From positions 186,001 through 250,000 of the forward strand of contig JAFRIW010000056.1 in assembly GCA_017432565.1 (NCBI GenBank): 64,000 nt of DNA, written 5' to 3'. Both the position numbers and the translations under genes were made by a program. Below the pieces are notes generated by a model. That model did not search any database and was not told the origin of the DNA. It saw only the letters and a program-made list of their open reading frames with translations. This document shows positions 1-8,240 of the stretch, piece after piece. Position 1 is the first letter of the stretch, and every line of letters begins with the position of its first letter. Source of the stretch: Lachnospiraceae bacterium. Lineage in GTDB: Bacteria > Bacillota > Clostridia > Lachnospirales > Lachnospiraceae.

Positions 1-1
1 T

Positions 2-583
2 GATCCCGTGTACGGACCGGCCATTCAGAGCTGGGAATCCGCGCTGAAAGACATCGGCGAAATTGAGGGTTACCAGAATGAATATGCAGTTTACTCGGAC
101 AAAAAGGAAGTTACCGTCAATATCGGAATCGATGGTACCGAACACGACGCGGATGTGGTCATTGTTGCCTCAACGGGGACACAGGGTGCAGAGCTGAAGT
201 CAATTACCACAAACGTCGCATACTCCTTTGGTGAACTGATTGAGCAGGCCGCGCTGAACACCCTGCTCGGAATGGGCACTACTTTTGCAGTCCTGATTCT
301 GCTTGCGGTTCTGATTAACTGCTTCAAGATTATTCCGAAGATTCAGGCTTCCTTTGAGAAGAAAAAGAGAGATAAAGCAGCACAGGCTGCTGCCGCGGCA
401 GCACCTGCGGCAGCTCCTGCGGCACCGGCCGCAGCCGCACCGGCGGTACCGGACGTAAGCGCAGTGGATGACGGCGCACTCATTGCAGTCATCGCAGCGG
501 CGATCGCGGCATCCGAGGGCAGAACTTCTGCAGACGGTTTTGTCGTACGTTCGATCCGCAAGGCAAGAAGGAAAGCACAGTAA
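2..583 (+). CDS. oadG: Na+-translocating decarboxylase gamma subunit (OadG family), 5' end cut off
   Basis: C-terminal 193 residues of a gene whose start lies left of the window: the frame is open to base 2, so the GTG at 8 is probably not the true start. Visible parts are a soluble N-terminal stretch, one membrane helix (about residues 85-108 of the visible part), a charged KKKRDK end to that helix, a long Ala/Pro linker and the conserved tail DDGALIAVIAAAIAASEG typical of OadG proteins. In this family the gamma subunit anchors and assembles the alpha and beta subunits at the membrane. The biotin carrier, beta and alpha genes follow directly on the same strand. The soluble part before the helix is longer than in minimal OadG proteins, as in many Clostridia. 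The family call is confident; the full length is unknown. Confidence 0.85.
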   Translation, partial: DPVYGPAIQSWESALKDIGEIEGYQNEYAVYSDKKEVTVNIGIDGTEHDADVVIVASTGTQGAELKSITTNVAYSFGELIEQAALNTLLGMGTTFAVLILLAVLINCFKIIPKIQASFEKKKRDKAAQAAAAAAPAAAPAAPAAAAPAVPDVSAVDDGALIAVIAAAIAASEGRTSADGFVVRSIRKARRKAQ

Positions 584-627
584 GAAGCAATCTGATCTGA
601 TAATAAATCATACTGGAGGAAATAAAG

Positions 628-1011
628 ATGAAAAACTATACAATTACTGTCAACGGTGTGGCATATGATGTTACGGTAGAAGAGAACGGCGCAGGCGCTC
701 CCGCAGCTCCTGTCGCTCCTAGAGCAGCAGCTCCCGCAGCTCCGAAGCCCGCAGCAGCAGCTCCGGCTCCGGCACCCGCAGTATCCGCCGGTGCAGGCAG
801 CATCCGTATTGAAGCAGGCGCAGCCGGCAAGGTCTTCAAGATCGAGAAGAAGGTCGGCGATGCCGTCAAGGCCGGTGACGCAGTTGTTATTATTGAAGCT
901 ATGAAGATGGAAATCCCGGTTGTCGCTCCTCAGGACGGAACAGTTGCAAGCATTGACTGTTCAGTAGGCGATCCCTGTGAGGCAGGCGCACTTCTGGCTA
1001 CGCTGAACTGA
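628..1011 (+). CDS. Biotin carboxyl carrier protein of the decarboxylase
   Basis: A 127-residue biotin carrier. Residues 1-20 form a short N-terminal beta segment, 21-57 an Ala/Pro-rich flexible linker, and 58-127 a biotinyl domain with the biotinylation motif EAMKME (lysine 93). The linker lets biotin swing between the carboxyltransferase (alpha) and the membrane decarboxylase (beta). The ribosome site GGAGG lies just before the ATG. It sits between gamma and beta, and the alpha gene downstream has no biotin domain of its own, so this small protein must supply it. The same domain type serves methylmalonyl-CoA and glutaconyl-CoA decarboxylases, so the carrier alone does not fix the substrate. 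Confidence 0.93.
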   Translation: MKNYTITVNGVAYDVTVEENGAGAPAAPVAPRAAAPAAPKPAAAAPAPAPAVSAGAGSIRIEAGAAGKVFKIEKKVGDAVKAGDAVVIIEAMKMEIPVVAPQDGTVASIDCSVGDPCEAGALLATLN

Positions 1012-1056
1012 TAACCCGAGCTGTTTACTGCTCATGAACTGGGAGGTCTTTTGTAA

Positions 1057-2202
1057 ATGGAATATATTGCCAATACTTTAAATAACCTGGTACATCAGAC
1101 CGCGTTCCTGAATCTGACCTGGGGAAATTATCTCATGATTGCAGTTGCCTGCTTTTTCCTGTATCTGGCAATTGCGAAGGATTTTGAGCCGCTGCTGCTG
1201 GTGCCGATCGCATTCGGTATGCTGCTGGTCAACATTTATCCGGATATTATCAAACCATTTTCAGATTCTTCGAACGGCGGACTGCTGTATTACTTCTACG
1301 TACTTGATGAGTGGGCGATTCTGCCTTCTCTGATCTTCATGGGTGTCGGAGCGATGACGGACTTCGGACCGCTGATTGCGAATCCGAAGAGTTTCCTGCT
1401 CGGCGCCGCAGCGCAGTTCGGTATTTTCGCCGCCTATTTCGGCGCGATTGCACTGGGCTTCAACGGCAAAGCCGCTGCTGCGATTTCCATCATTGGCGGC
1501 GCTGACGGCCCGACTTCCATTTTCCTGTGTTCCAAGCTGGGACAGACAGCGATCATGGGACCGATCGCGGTTGCAGCGTATTCCTACATGTCCCTGGTTC
1601 CGATTATCCAGCCTCCGATCATGAAGCTGTTTACTTCGGAAGCAGACCGCAAGATCAAGATGGAGCAGCTTCGCCCCGTCTCCAAGCTGGAGAGAATCCT
1701 GTTCCCGATCATTGTTACGATCGTTGTCTGCATGATTCTTCCTACAACAGCTCCGCTGGTCGGTATGCTGATGCTCGGCAATCTGTTCAGAGAGTGCGGT
1801 GTTGTACGCCAGCTGACTGAGACAGCCAGCAATGCTCTGATGTACATTGTCGTTATCCTGCTGGGAACCTCTGTCGGTGCAACCACCAGCGCAGAAGCGT
1901 TCCTGAATGCTGCAACCCTGAAGATTGTTGCGCTGGGTCTGATCGCATTTGCTTTCGGAACGGCCGCAGGTGTCTGGTTCGGCCAGGCCATGAAGGTTGT
2001 TTCCAAGGGTAAGATCAACCCGCTGATCGGCTCCGCCGGCGTATCGGCTGTCCCGATGGCTGCCCGTGTTTCCCAGAAGGTCGGCGCGGAAGCAGATCCC
2101 ACAAACTTCCTGCTGATGCACGCAATGGGTCCGAACGTCGCAGGCGTTATCGGTACGGCAGTTGTTGCCGGTGTGTTCATGGCAGTCTTTGGAATTGTTT
2201 AA
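1057..2202 (+). CDS. oadB: Na+-translocating decarboxylase beta subunit
   Basis: A 381-residue polytopic membrane protein of the OadB/MmdB family. It decarboxylates carboxybiotin and couples this to Na+ export, adding to the sodium motive force. The conserved GGADGPT motif, with the aspartate used for ion translocation, is at residues 147-153, within a hydrophobic chain of about ten helices. Length matches short-form family members. The start ATG is preceded by GGGAGG. The gene lies 45 bases after the biotin carrier and 25 bases before the alpha subunit, in a gamma-carrier-beta-alpha operon. The substrate (oxaloacetate) is read from the alpha subunit, not from this gene. Confidence 0.95.
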   Translation: MEYIANTLNNLVHQTAFLNLTWGNYLMIAVACFFLYLAIAKDFEPLLLVPIAFGMLLVNIYPDIIKPFSDSSNGGLLYYFYVLDEWAILPSLIFMGVGAMTDFGPLIANPKSFLLGAAAQFGIFAAYFGAIALGFNGKAAAAISIIGGADGPTSIFLCSKLGQTAIMGPIAVAAYSYMSLVPIIQPPIMKLFTSEADRKIKMEQLRPVSKLERILFPIIVTIVVCMILPTTAPLVGMLMLGNLFRECGVVRQLTETASNALMYIVVILLGTSVGATTSAEAFLNAATLKIVALGLIAFAFGTAAGVWFGQAMKVVSKGKINPLIGSAGVSAVPMAARVSQKVGAEADPTNFLLMHAMGPNVAGVIGTAVVAGVFMAVFGIV

Positions 2203-2227
2203 TAATTTACATAAGGAGAATTTGAAA

Positions 2228-3643
2228 ATGGCTGAAGAACAGGTAAAAAGACCCGTTAAAATTTGCGAGACCGTTCTGCGTGACGCACATCAGTCCCTGA
2301 TTGCGACCAGAATGCCTACCGATATTATGCTTCCGATCATTGACACCATGGATAAGGTCGGTTATCACTCTGTGGAGATGTGGGGCGGCGCAACCTTTGA
2401 TGCCTGCCTCCGTTTCCTGAAGGAGGATCCGTGGGATCGTCTGCGCCTTCTGAGAAAGGGCTTTAAAAACACCAAGATGCAGATGCTTCTCCGCGGTCAG
2501 AACATCCTGGGATATGCTCACTATGCAGACGACGTAGTGGAGTATTTTGTCCAGAAGTCCATCGCGAACGGTATTGATATCATCCGTATTTTTGACTGCC
2601 TGAACGACCTGCGCAACCTGGAGACTTCCGTCCGCGCCACCAAGAAAGAGGGCGGACATGCTCAGATTGCACTGGCTTACACGATCGGCGATGCTTACAC
2701 TGAAGAGTATTGGGAGAATATCGCACGTCAGATCGAGGAAATGGGTGCGGATTCCATCTGCATCAAGGATATGGCAGGCCTGCTGGTCCCGTACGCAGCT
2801 GACAAGCTGGTCCGCGCACTGAAGGCCGGCACGAATCTTCCGATCGACATTCACACACATTACACCTCCGGCTGCGCAAGCATGACTTATCTGAAGGCCA
2901 TTGAAGCCGGTGCAGATATCGTTGACTGCGCAATCAGCCCGTTCGCAATGGGTACGTCCCAGCCGGCGACCGACGTCCTGGTCGGCGCGCTGAAGGGCAC
3001 ACCGTATGATACCGGCTATGACATGGCAATCCTGAAAGAGATCGCCGACTATTTCACACCTTACCGCGAGGAGTGCCTGGAGAACGGCCTCATGAGCACC
3101 AAGGTGCTGGGTGTTAACATTCGTACACTTCTGTATCAGGTTCCGGGCGGAATGCTCTCTAACATGGTGAGCCAGCTGAAGGAGCAGGGCCATTCGGATA
3201 AGCTGACTGAGGTTCTGGAAGAGGTTCCGAAGGTCAGAAAAGACCTGGGCGAGCCGCCGCTTGTTACTCCTTCTTCCCAGATTGTCGGTACACAGGCCGT
3301 TATGAACGTTCTGATGGGCGAGCGCTACAAAGTTGCTTCCGGTCAGACCAAGGATCTGTGCCTCGGCAAATACGGCCAGACCATCAAGCCGATGAATCCG
3401 GAAGTCGTCAAGAAGATCATCGGAGATCAGGAACCGATCACCTGCAGACCTGCAGATCTGATCCCGCCGCAGCTTCCTCAGTACGAGGAGGATATCAAGC
3501 AGTGGAAACAGCAGGACGAGGATGTGCTTTCCTATGCACTGTTCCCGCAGGTTGCCATTGATTTCTTCAAGTATCGCCAGGCACAGCAGGATAAAGTAGA
3601 TGTGACCAAGGCCGATACGAAGAACGGAGCATATCCGGCATAA
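2228..3643 (+). CDS. oadA: Oxaloacetate decarboxylase alpha (carboxyltransferase) subunit
   Basis: A 471-residue carboxyltransferase of the PycB/OadA (5S) type. It moves CO2 from oxaloacetate to biotin, releasing pyruvate. N-terminal motifs are the LRDAHQS loop with the metal-binding aspartate, then the catalytic lysine in CIKDMAG and the metal pair in HTHYTSG. The protein stops after the helical region and has no C-terminal biotin domain, consistent with the separate carrier gene upstream. The start is set at the ATG at 2228, preceded by AAGGAG at 2213-2218. The open frame runs back to 2162 inside oadB, but no ribosome site supports that. Because the fold is HMGL/PycB-like and not acetyl-CoA carboxylase-like, oxaloacetate is a better substrate guess than methylmalonyl-CoA. 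A terminator follows. Confidence 0.9.
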   Translation: MAEEQVKRPVKICETVLRDAHQSLIATRMPTDIMLPIIDTMDKVGYHSVEMWGGATFDACLRFLKEDPWDRLRLLRKGFKNTKMQMLLRGQNILGYAHYADDVVEYFVQKSIANGIDIIRIFDCLNDLRNLETSVRATKKEGGHAQIALAYTIGDAYTEEYWENIARQIEEMGADSICIKDMAGLLVPYAADKLVRALKAGTNLPIDIHTHYTSGCASMTYLKAIEAGADIVDCAISPFAMGTSQPATDVLVGALKGTPYDTGYDMAILKEIADYFTPYREECLENGLMSTKVLGVNIRTLLYQVPGGMLSNMVSQLKEQGHSDKLTEVLEEVPKVRKDLGEPPLVTPSSQIVGTQAVMNVLMGERYKVASGQTKDLCLGKYGQTIKPMNPEVVKKIIGDQEPITCRPADLIPPQLPQYEEDIKQWKQQDEDVLSYALFPQVAIDFFKYRQAQQDKVDVTKADTKNGAYPA

Positions 3644-3664
3644 TCAGCTGAATGCATTTCGGAA

Positions 3665-3692
3665 GGAGCCACGGTCTGCGTGGCTCCTTTAT
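3665..3692 (+). terminator. Rho-independent terminator of the decarboxylase operon
   Basis: An 8-bp perfect stem GGAGCCAC (3665-3672) / GTGGCTCC (3680-3687) with a 7-base loop, followed by TTTAT, 22 bases after the oadA stop codon. It separates the decarboxylase operon from the debranching-enzyme gene. A GTG in the right arm (3680) opens the downstream reading frame but is inside the stem and lacks a ribosome site. Confidence 0.85.
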
Positions 3693-3721
3693 CAATTCTT
3701 AAGGAGCTTTTTTACAGCTTT

Positions 3722-5977
3722 ATGAGATTAAACAATGCAGTTAAAAAATTAATCATCAACCAGAAGCTGGCTGCGTCTCCGGACGGGACAGAACAGGAAG
3801 GTTATGCGGACGGATTGAATGAGGACGCAGAAGAGCTTGATCTCTCTCAGGGACTCAGAGATTCCGAACAGCCCTATGTTCACAGCGGGAAAGCAATCAG
3901 TACGGTGTGGAAACCGACTGATGTGATTGCCGGTTTTGAGGTGCGGTGCGGTTTTCACACCGTGAATGGTGCGACGGCACTGCCGGGCGCGGTCAATTTT
4001 ACGGTGTCCTCGGACGGAGCGGAATACTGTGAACTTCTTCTGTTTCACAGAAAAAAGACGGAACCTTTTGCAGTGCTGCCGCTGCCGGAGAAGTACCGCG
4101 TGGGAAAAGTCTGGGCCATTCTGGTTTTTGGCCTGAATATTGAGGAATTTGAATACAGCTACCGCATGGACGGCCCGTATGACCCGTCGAAAGGCCTTTT
4201 GTTTGACCGCCGCCGGCAGCTGCTGGATCCTTATGCCAAGGCCGTCGTCGGACAGCGTAAATGGGGCGAATCACAGAAGCGGGATGATGCCTATCATGCG
4301 AGAGTAGTGCGCAACACCTTTGACTGGCATGATCAGGGGTTCCTCAGAACGCCCATTGAAGATTCTGTCATCTATGAGCTGCATGTGCGCGGATTTACGA
4401 GACACGCATCTTCCGGTGTGGAGTATCCGGGTACTTTTGCCGGCATTGTTGAAAAAATCCCTTATCTGAAAGAACTCGGAATCACAGCAGTGGAGCTGAT
4501 GCCGATTTTTGAATTTGATGAAGTGGCCAACGGACATGAAAACGCCGGAGAGAAGCTCTACGAATACTGGGGATATAATACCGTTGCGTTCTTTGCGCCG
4601 AACACGTCCTATGCCGCCTCTGCCGAGTATAACCGGGAAGGAAATGAGCTGCGCCAGCTGATCCGGCTTCTGAAGGAAAACGGGATCGAAGTGATTCTGG
4701 ATGTGGTTTTCAATCACACTGCGGAAGGCAATGAAGATGGAGATGTTATTTCCTTTAAGGGAATGGACAACAACATCTTCTATATGCTTGCTCCCGATGG
4801 TTCCTATTACAATTTCAGCGGCTGCGGCAATACGGTTAACTGTAACCATCCGACTGTCCAGCAGTTTATTGTAGACTGCCTGGAGTATTGGGTCAGCGAG
4901 TATCATGTAGACGGATTCCGGTTTGATCTGGCCAGTATCCTGGGGCGGGATGAGAACGGTGCGCCGATGGAAAACCCGCCGCTGCTGCAGCGGCTTGCGG
5001 AAGATCCGCTGCTCAGAGACACCAAACTGATCGCAGAGGCCTGGGATGCAGGCGGCCTGTATCAGGTCGGAACTTTTCCCGCATATAACCGATGGGCAGA
5101 GTGGAACGGGAAATACAGAGATGAACTTCGTGATTTTCTGAAGGGCAATTTCTGGAACGCACCGGAGACAGCAGCCAGAATTACCGGTTCTACCGACATG
5201 TATTACGGTATGTACAAGGGCTACGCGTCCTCCATCAACTTCCTGACCTGCCATGACGGATTTACACTGTATGATCTTTACAGTTACAACGAGAAGCATA
5301 ATGAGGCAAACGGCTGGAATAATTCAGACGGTGCGAGTGACAACCGAAGCTGGAACTGCGGAGAAGAGGGGGAGACCGATAACCCGAAGATCAAAGCACT
5401 CCGCTTTCAGATGATGCGCAATGCCATCACGACACTGATGTGCAGCCGCGGGACTCCGATGATCCTTGCCGGAGACGAATTCGGGAACACACAGTTCGGA
5501 AACAATAACAGCTATTGCCAGGACAATGAGATTTCATGGCTCAACTGGGAACTGCTGGACCGCAACAGGATCTTCTTTGAGTTTTATAAAAACGTGATTT
5601 CTTTCCGCAGAAAGCATCCGTCGATCCGCAAAAAACTGCCTGCTGCGAAGTGCGGTCTGACGGACTGTATGATCAGCGGCGTTGATCCGGATGATCACCT
5701 GATTACGCAGAATAACCGCACATTATGTGTTCTTTATGCCGGACACAATGAGAAAGAAGATGACGTTGTGTACTTTACCATCAATTCCTACTGGGAGCCG
5801 CAGATCATCCGGCTGCCCGCACTGCCGGCCGGATATGGATGGGGCGTTGCGATCGATACAGCCGACAGGGACGGCCATTATTACCACTCGGCGCCGCTGT
5901 TCCTCGGCACCCCTTATTATGAGCTGATGGGACGTTCTGTGGCGGCATTTACCATGGTTAAACTGCCGGGCAGATAA
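3722..5977 (+). CDS. glgX: Glycogen debranching enzyme, GH13 isoamylase type
   Basis: A 751-residue GH13 alpha-amylase superfamily enzyme with an N-terminal CBM48-like domain (about 60-170), a catalytic barrel and a C-terminal beta domain. It should hydrolyse alpha-1,6 branches in glycogen or limit dextrins. The four GH13 regions are clear: DVVFNHT near 326-332, GFRFDLAS with the nucleophile Asp402, LIAEAWD with the acid/base Glu439, and TCHDGF with Asp512. There is no signal peptide, so it acts in the cytoplasm. The ATG at 3722 is preferred; AAGGAG at 3701-3706 precedes it at a rather long distance (15 bases). The earlier GTG at 3680 lies in a terminator. The first 50 residues are not obviously part of the fold. 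It is followed at 25 bases by a response-regulator gene. Confidence 0.9.
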   Translation: MRLNNAVKKLIINQKLAASPDGTEQEGYADGLNEDAEELDLSQGLRDSEQPYVHSGKAISTVWKPTDVIAGFEVRCGFHTVNGATALPGAVNFTVSSDGAEYCELLLFHRKKTEPFAVLPLPEKYRVGKVWAILVFGLNIEEFEYSYRMDGPYDPSKGLLFDRRRQLLDPYAKAVVGQRKWGESQKRDDAYHARVVRNTFDWHDQGFLRTPIEDSVIYELHVRGFTRHASSGVEYPGTFAGIVEKIPYLKELGITAVELMPIFEFDEVANGHENAGEKLYEYWGYNTVAFFAPNTSYAASAEYNREGNELRQLIRLLKENGIEVILDVVFNHTAEGNEDGDVISFKGMDNNIFYMLAPDGSYYNFSGCGNTVNCNHPTVQQFIVDCLEYWVSEYHVDGFRFDLASILGRDENGAPMENPPLLQRLAEDPLLRDTKLIAEAWDAGGLYQVGTFPAYNRWAEWNGKYRDELRDFLKGNFWNAPETAARITGSTDMYYGMYKGYASSINFLTCHDGFTLYDLYSYNEKHNEANGWNNSDGASDNRSWNCGEEGETDNPKIKALRFQMMRNAITTLMCSRGTPMILAGDEFGNTQFGNNNSYCQDNEISWLNWELLDRNRIFFEFYKNVISFRRKHPSIRKKLPAAKCGLTDCMISGVDPDDHLITQNNRTLCVLYAGHNEKEDDVVYFTINSYWEPQIIRLPALPAGYGWGVAIDTADRDGHYYHSAPLFLGTPYYELMGRSVAAFTMVKLPGR

Positions 5978-6002
5978 TCAATCTGATCCGAAGGAGAAGA
6001 AT

Positions 6003-6677
6003 ATGCAGGGAATCAAAATTCTGGTTGCGGATGACGAAAGCAGAATGCGCAAGCTCATTCACGACTATCTGATGAAGGAAGGCTACGAAGTACTGGAAGC
6101 GGAAGACGGAGTTCAGGCACTTGACCTGTTTTACCAGGAGCGGGAGATCGCACTGGTAATTCTGGATGTCATGATGCCGGGAGCTGACGGGTGGACTGTT
6201 CTGCGGGAGATCCGGAAGGAATCCTCGGTCCCCGTGATCATGCTGACCGCAAAATCCGAAGAAGAGGATGAGCTGATGGGCTTTGACCTCGGAGCGGATG
6301 AATATGTCAAAAAGCCGTTTTCGATCAAAGCGCTCGGCGCCCGTGTGCGCGCCATAATTCAGAGAACCAACCCGACTGCCGCCATGGAGCGGCTGGAAGA
6401 GGGCGGTATCGTGCTGGACAAGTCAGCCCACGAAGTGCGGATAAACGGCAATCCGGTCGAATTGTCCTTCAAGGAATTTGAACTGCTGCAGTATTTTATG
6501 GAGAACGAGGGCATCGCACTCTCCAGAGAGAAGATTCTGAACAATGTCTGGAATTATGACTATTATGGTGATGCGCGGACGATTGATACGCATGTAAAGA
6601 AGCTTCGGGCAAAACTGGGAGAGGCCGGCGCATTGATTCAGACGGTGTGGGGATACGGCTATAAGTTTGACGCCTGA
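6003..6677 (+). CDS. OmpR/PhoB-family response regulator
   Basis: A 224-residue two-component regulator. The receiver domain (1-120) carries the acidic pair Asp10-Asp11, the phosphoacceptor Asp55 in LVILDVMMPG and the KKPFS lysine. The C-terminal winged-helix DNA-binding domain (about 130-224) ends in the usual GYGYKF motif. The ribosome site AAGGAG precedes the ATG. The likely partner kinase is encoded at 8241-9872 on the same strand, but the two are separated by a terminator and an opposite-strand gene, an uncommon split. It lies 25 bases downstream of the glycogen debranching gene and may be co-transcribed with it. Target genes cannot be read from the sequence. Confidence 0.93.
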   Translation: MQGIKILVADDESRMRKLIHDYLMKEGYEVLEAEDGVQALDLFYQEREIALVILDVMMPGADGWTVLREIRKESSVPVIMLTAKSEEEDELMGFDLGADEYVKKPFSIKALGARVRAIIQRTNPTAAMERLEEGGIVLDKSAHEVRINGNPVELSFKEFELLQYFMENEGIALSREKILNNVWNYDYYGDARTIDTHVKKLRAKLGEAGALIQTVWGYGYKFDA

Positions 6678-6735
6678 CCGGAGTGTCTGCTGCAGGAACC
6701 GATCCTGTTCAGAGACAACACAGTGATTGAGACAG

Positions 6736-6768
6736 AAAAAACGGGAGACCTTGCGGCCTCCCGTTTTT
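6736..6768. terminator. Bidirectional terminator between convergent genes
   Basis: Stem CGGGAG (6742-6747) / CTCCCG (6758-6763), extended by an A-run on the left and TTTTT on the right, so it can work in both directions. It lies between the 3' ends of the response regulator (plus) and the coiled-coil gene (minus). Confidence 0.85.
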
Positions 6769-6814
6769 CAGATGTTAGAAAGGATTTTTTCAGCTATTTC
6801 AGTAACTGTGTAAA

Positions 6815-8035
6815 TCAGTTTCCGGAGAGCTGCTTCTGAACAGTATCGGAAAGGTTCTTGGCGGATTCCTGAAGAGAAATAATCGCGTCATTCAGGATGC
6901 TGTAGTCGATCTCGGAAACAGACTTCGCGGTGGTGTTTGCTGCCTGGCTCAGAGCATCTACAGTTCCGTTGATGTTGCCGACAACCTGTGTAACCTCAGT
7001 GGTAGCGGTCTGGAGCTCTGTGATGGTCTTGTTCAGGCCTTCAATGTCAAGAGCAGCAACCTGGTCCATGGTCTGGGTCAGGGACTTGGAAGTGTCATTC
7101 ACAACACCGGAGACATCCTGTACAGTGCTGTCAACGGTGCGGATGGTGGAATCAGCAGTCAGGACTGCGGTATCAACATTCTTTACAACACCGTTTACAT
7201 TATCAACAACACCGTTCACATTGCCGACAACACCGTTTACGTTGCTGACAACGGTTCCGACTTCACCCATGATGCTGTTCGCATTTGCGACGGTCTTCTC
7301 AGCTTCGCTGATAATTGCATCCAGATTGCCGGTCACCTGAGACAGGTTGGCAACAGTCTTGTTGATGGCATCATAGTCGATCTCGGAGAGCTGTGTCATG
7401 GTGTCGTTGATTGCCTTGGCGTTCTCGGCAACTACAAGATCAATGTTCTTGACAGCGCCGCTGGCGGTATTGACTGCTTCATTGGCAGTTCCGACAGCTT
7501 CGTTCACGGTTCCGATTGCGGTGTTGACACCGGCAACAGCTTCGGTTACGCCGTCAACGGCAGAGCCGATGCCCTCAACCTGTGTATTCACGGTACCGAT
7601 CAGGCCCTGAACCTCGCTGAAGGTATCGTTGATGCCGGTTCCGACTTCGGATACGACACCATTGAGACCCTTGACAGTCTCATCAGCGCTTGCAACGACT
7701 CCGTTGACTTCCTGTACTGTTGCGGAAAGGCTTTCCACGGTTCCGTTCAGATTCTTGATGAATTTCAGAATGCTGGGTGTAATAACCAGGAAGAAGATGA
7801 CAAAAACTGCCAGTAATGCAATGCTGCCGATTGCTGAAAGTTTCGCATTCTTGGAGGAGTCTTTCTCAGACGCCGCAATGTTGTCAAGAGCGCTGCTCAT
7901 GCTGTCGAGGCGCTTGATAACCTCGTCGTTGCCGGGTGTGGGAACAGCTTTCACAGCCCTGTCAACTTCGGACTGGACGTAGCTCTTCACCTCATCCATT
8001 ACTTCCTTTTTAACATCTTCTGTGTTCATTTCCAT
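6815..8035 (-). CDS. Single-pass membrane protein with a long repetitive coiled-coil domain, unknown function
   Basis: A 406-residue protein I do not recognise. Residues 1-65 are charged and helical, 67-90 form one membrane helix, and 91-406 are a long low-complexity helical domain rich in Val, Asn, Gly and Thr with no cysteine or tryptophan. Heptad units NVNGVV(G/D/K) repeat in tandem at 265-285. A second unit recurs three times: SEIDYDAINKTV at 217, ALDIEGLNKTI at 328 and SEIDYSILNDAI at 374. No signalling, MCE or adhesin motif is visible. With no signal peptide and a positive residue after the helix, the orientation is uncertain; the large domain may be outside. The start ATG at 8035 has a strong AAGGGGGTG site. 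It lies opposite to and between a response regulator and its probable kinase, so it could be a sensory partner or a target; this is inference. Confidence 0.75.
   Translation of the reverse strand: MEMNTEDVKKEVMDEVKSYVQSEVDRAVKAVPTPGNDEVIKRLDSMSSALDNIAASEKDSSKNAKLSAIGSIALLAVFVIFFLVITPSILKFIKNLNGTVESLSATVQEVNGVVASADETVKGLNGVVSEVGTGINDTFSEVQGLIGTVNTQVEGIGSAVDGVTEAVAGVNTAIGTVNEAVGTANEAVNTASGAVKNIDLVVAENAKAINDTMTQLSEIDYDAINKTVANLSQVTGNLDAIISEAEKTVANANSIMGEVGTVVSNVNGVVGNVNGVVDNVNGVVKNVDTAVLTADSTIRTVDSTVQDVSGVVNDTSKSLTQTMDQVAALDIEGLNKTITELQTATTEVTQVVGNINGTVDALSQAANTTAKSVSEIDYSILNDAIISLQESAKNLSDTVQKQLSGN
7187..7249. repeat. Three 21-bp tandem repeats inside the coiled-coil gene
   Basis: Three adjacent 21-base units (7187-7207, 7208-7228, 7229-7249), each beginning AACACCGTT, differ at a few, mostly third-codon, positions. 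They encode the NVNGVV heptads on the minus strand. Most differences are silent, which suggests old duplication with selection on the protein. Confidence 0.85.
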
Positions 8036-8240
8036 TTCCGTACACCCCCTTAAATTAAATTATTATTACCGCTGGGTAGAAAAATAATTCCTATGCTCTA
8101 TAATATCAGCAATAAATGGTTTTTTCCATGCATTTTTTTTCGCAAAATGTTAACATTTCTTGAATAAGATATGTCCGAAAGAAAAAAATTGCATTCGCTT
8201 TCTGGGTTACCTTATACGTTTGAGAGGAGAGACGGGCGGA

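Noticed and set aside
1261..2121. Long open frames opposite oadB, oadA, PFOR, EF-G and GH2 genes
   Set aside because: They mirror strongly coding strands with high GC at codon third positions, lack ribosome sites and resemble no protein family.
3680..3721. GTG start for the debranching enzyme at 3680
   Set aside because: It lies in the right arm of the oadA terminator and has no ribosome site. The ATG at 3722 is the next in-frame start.
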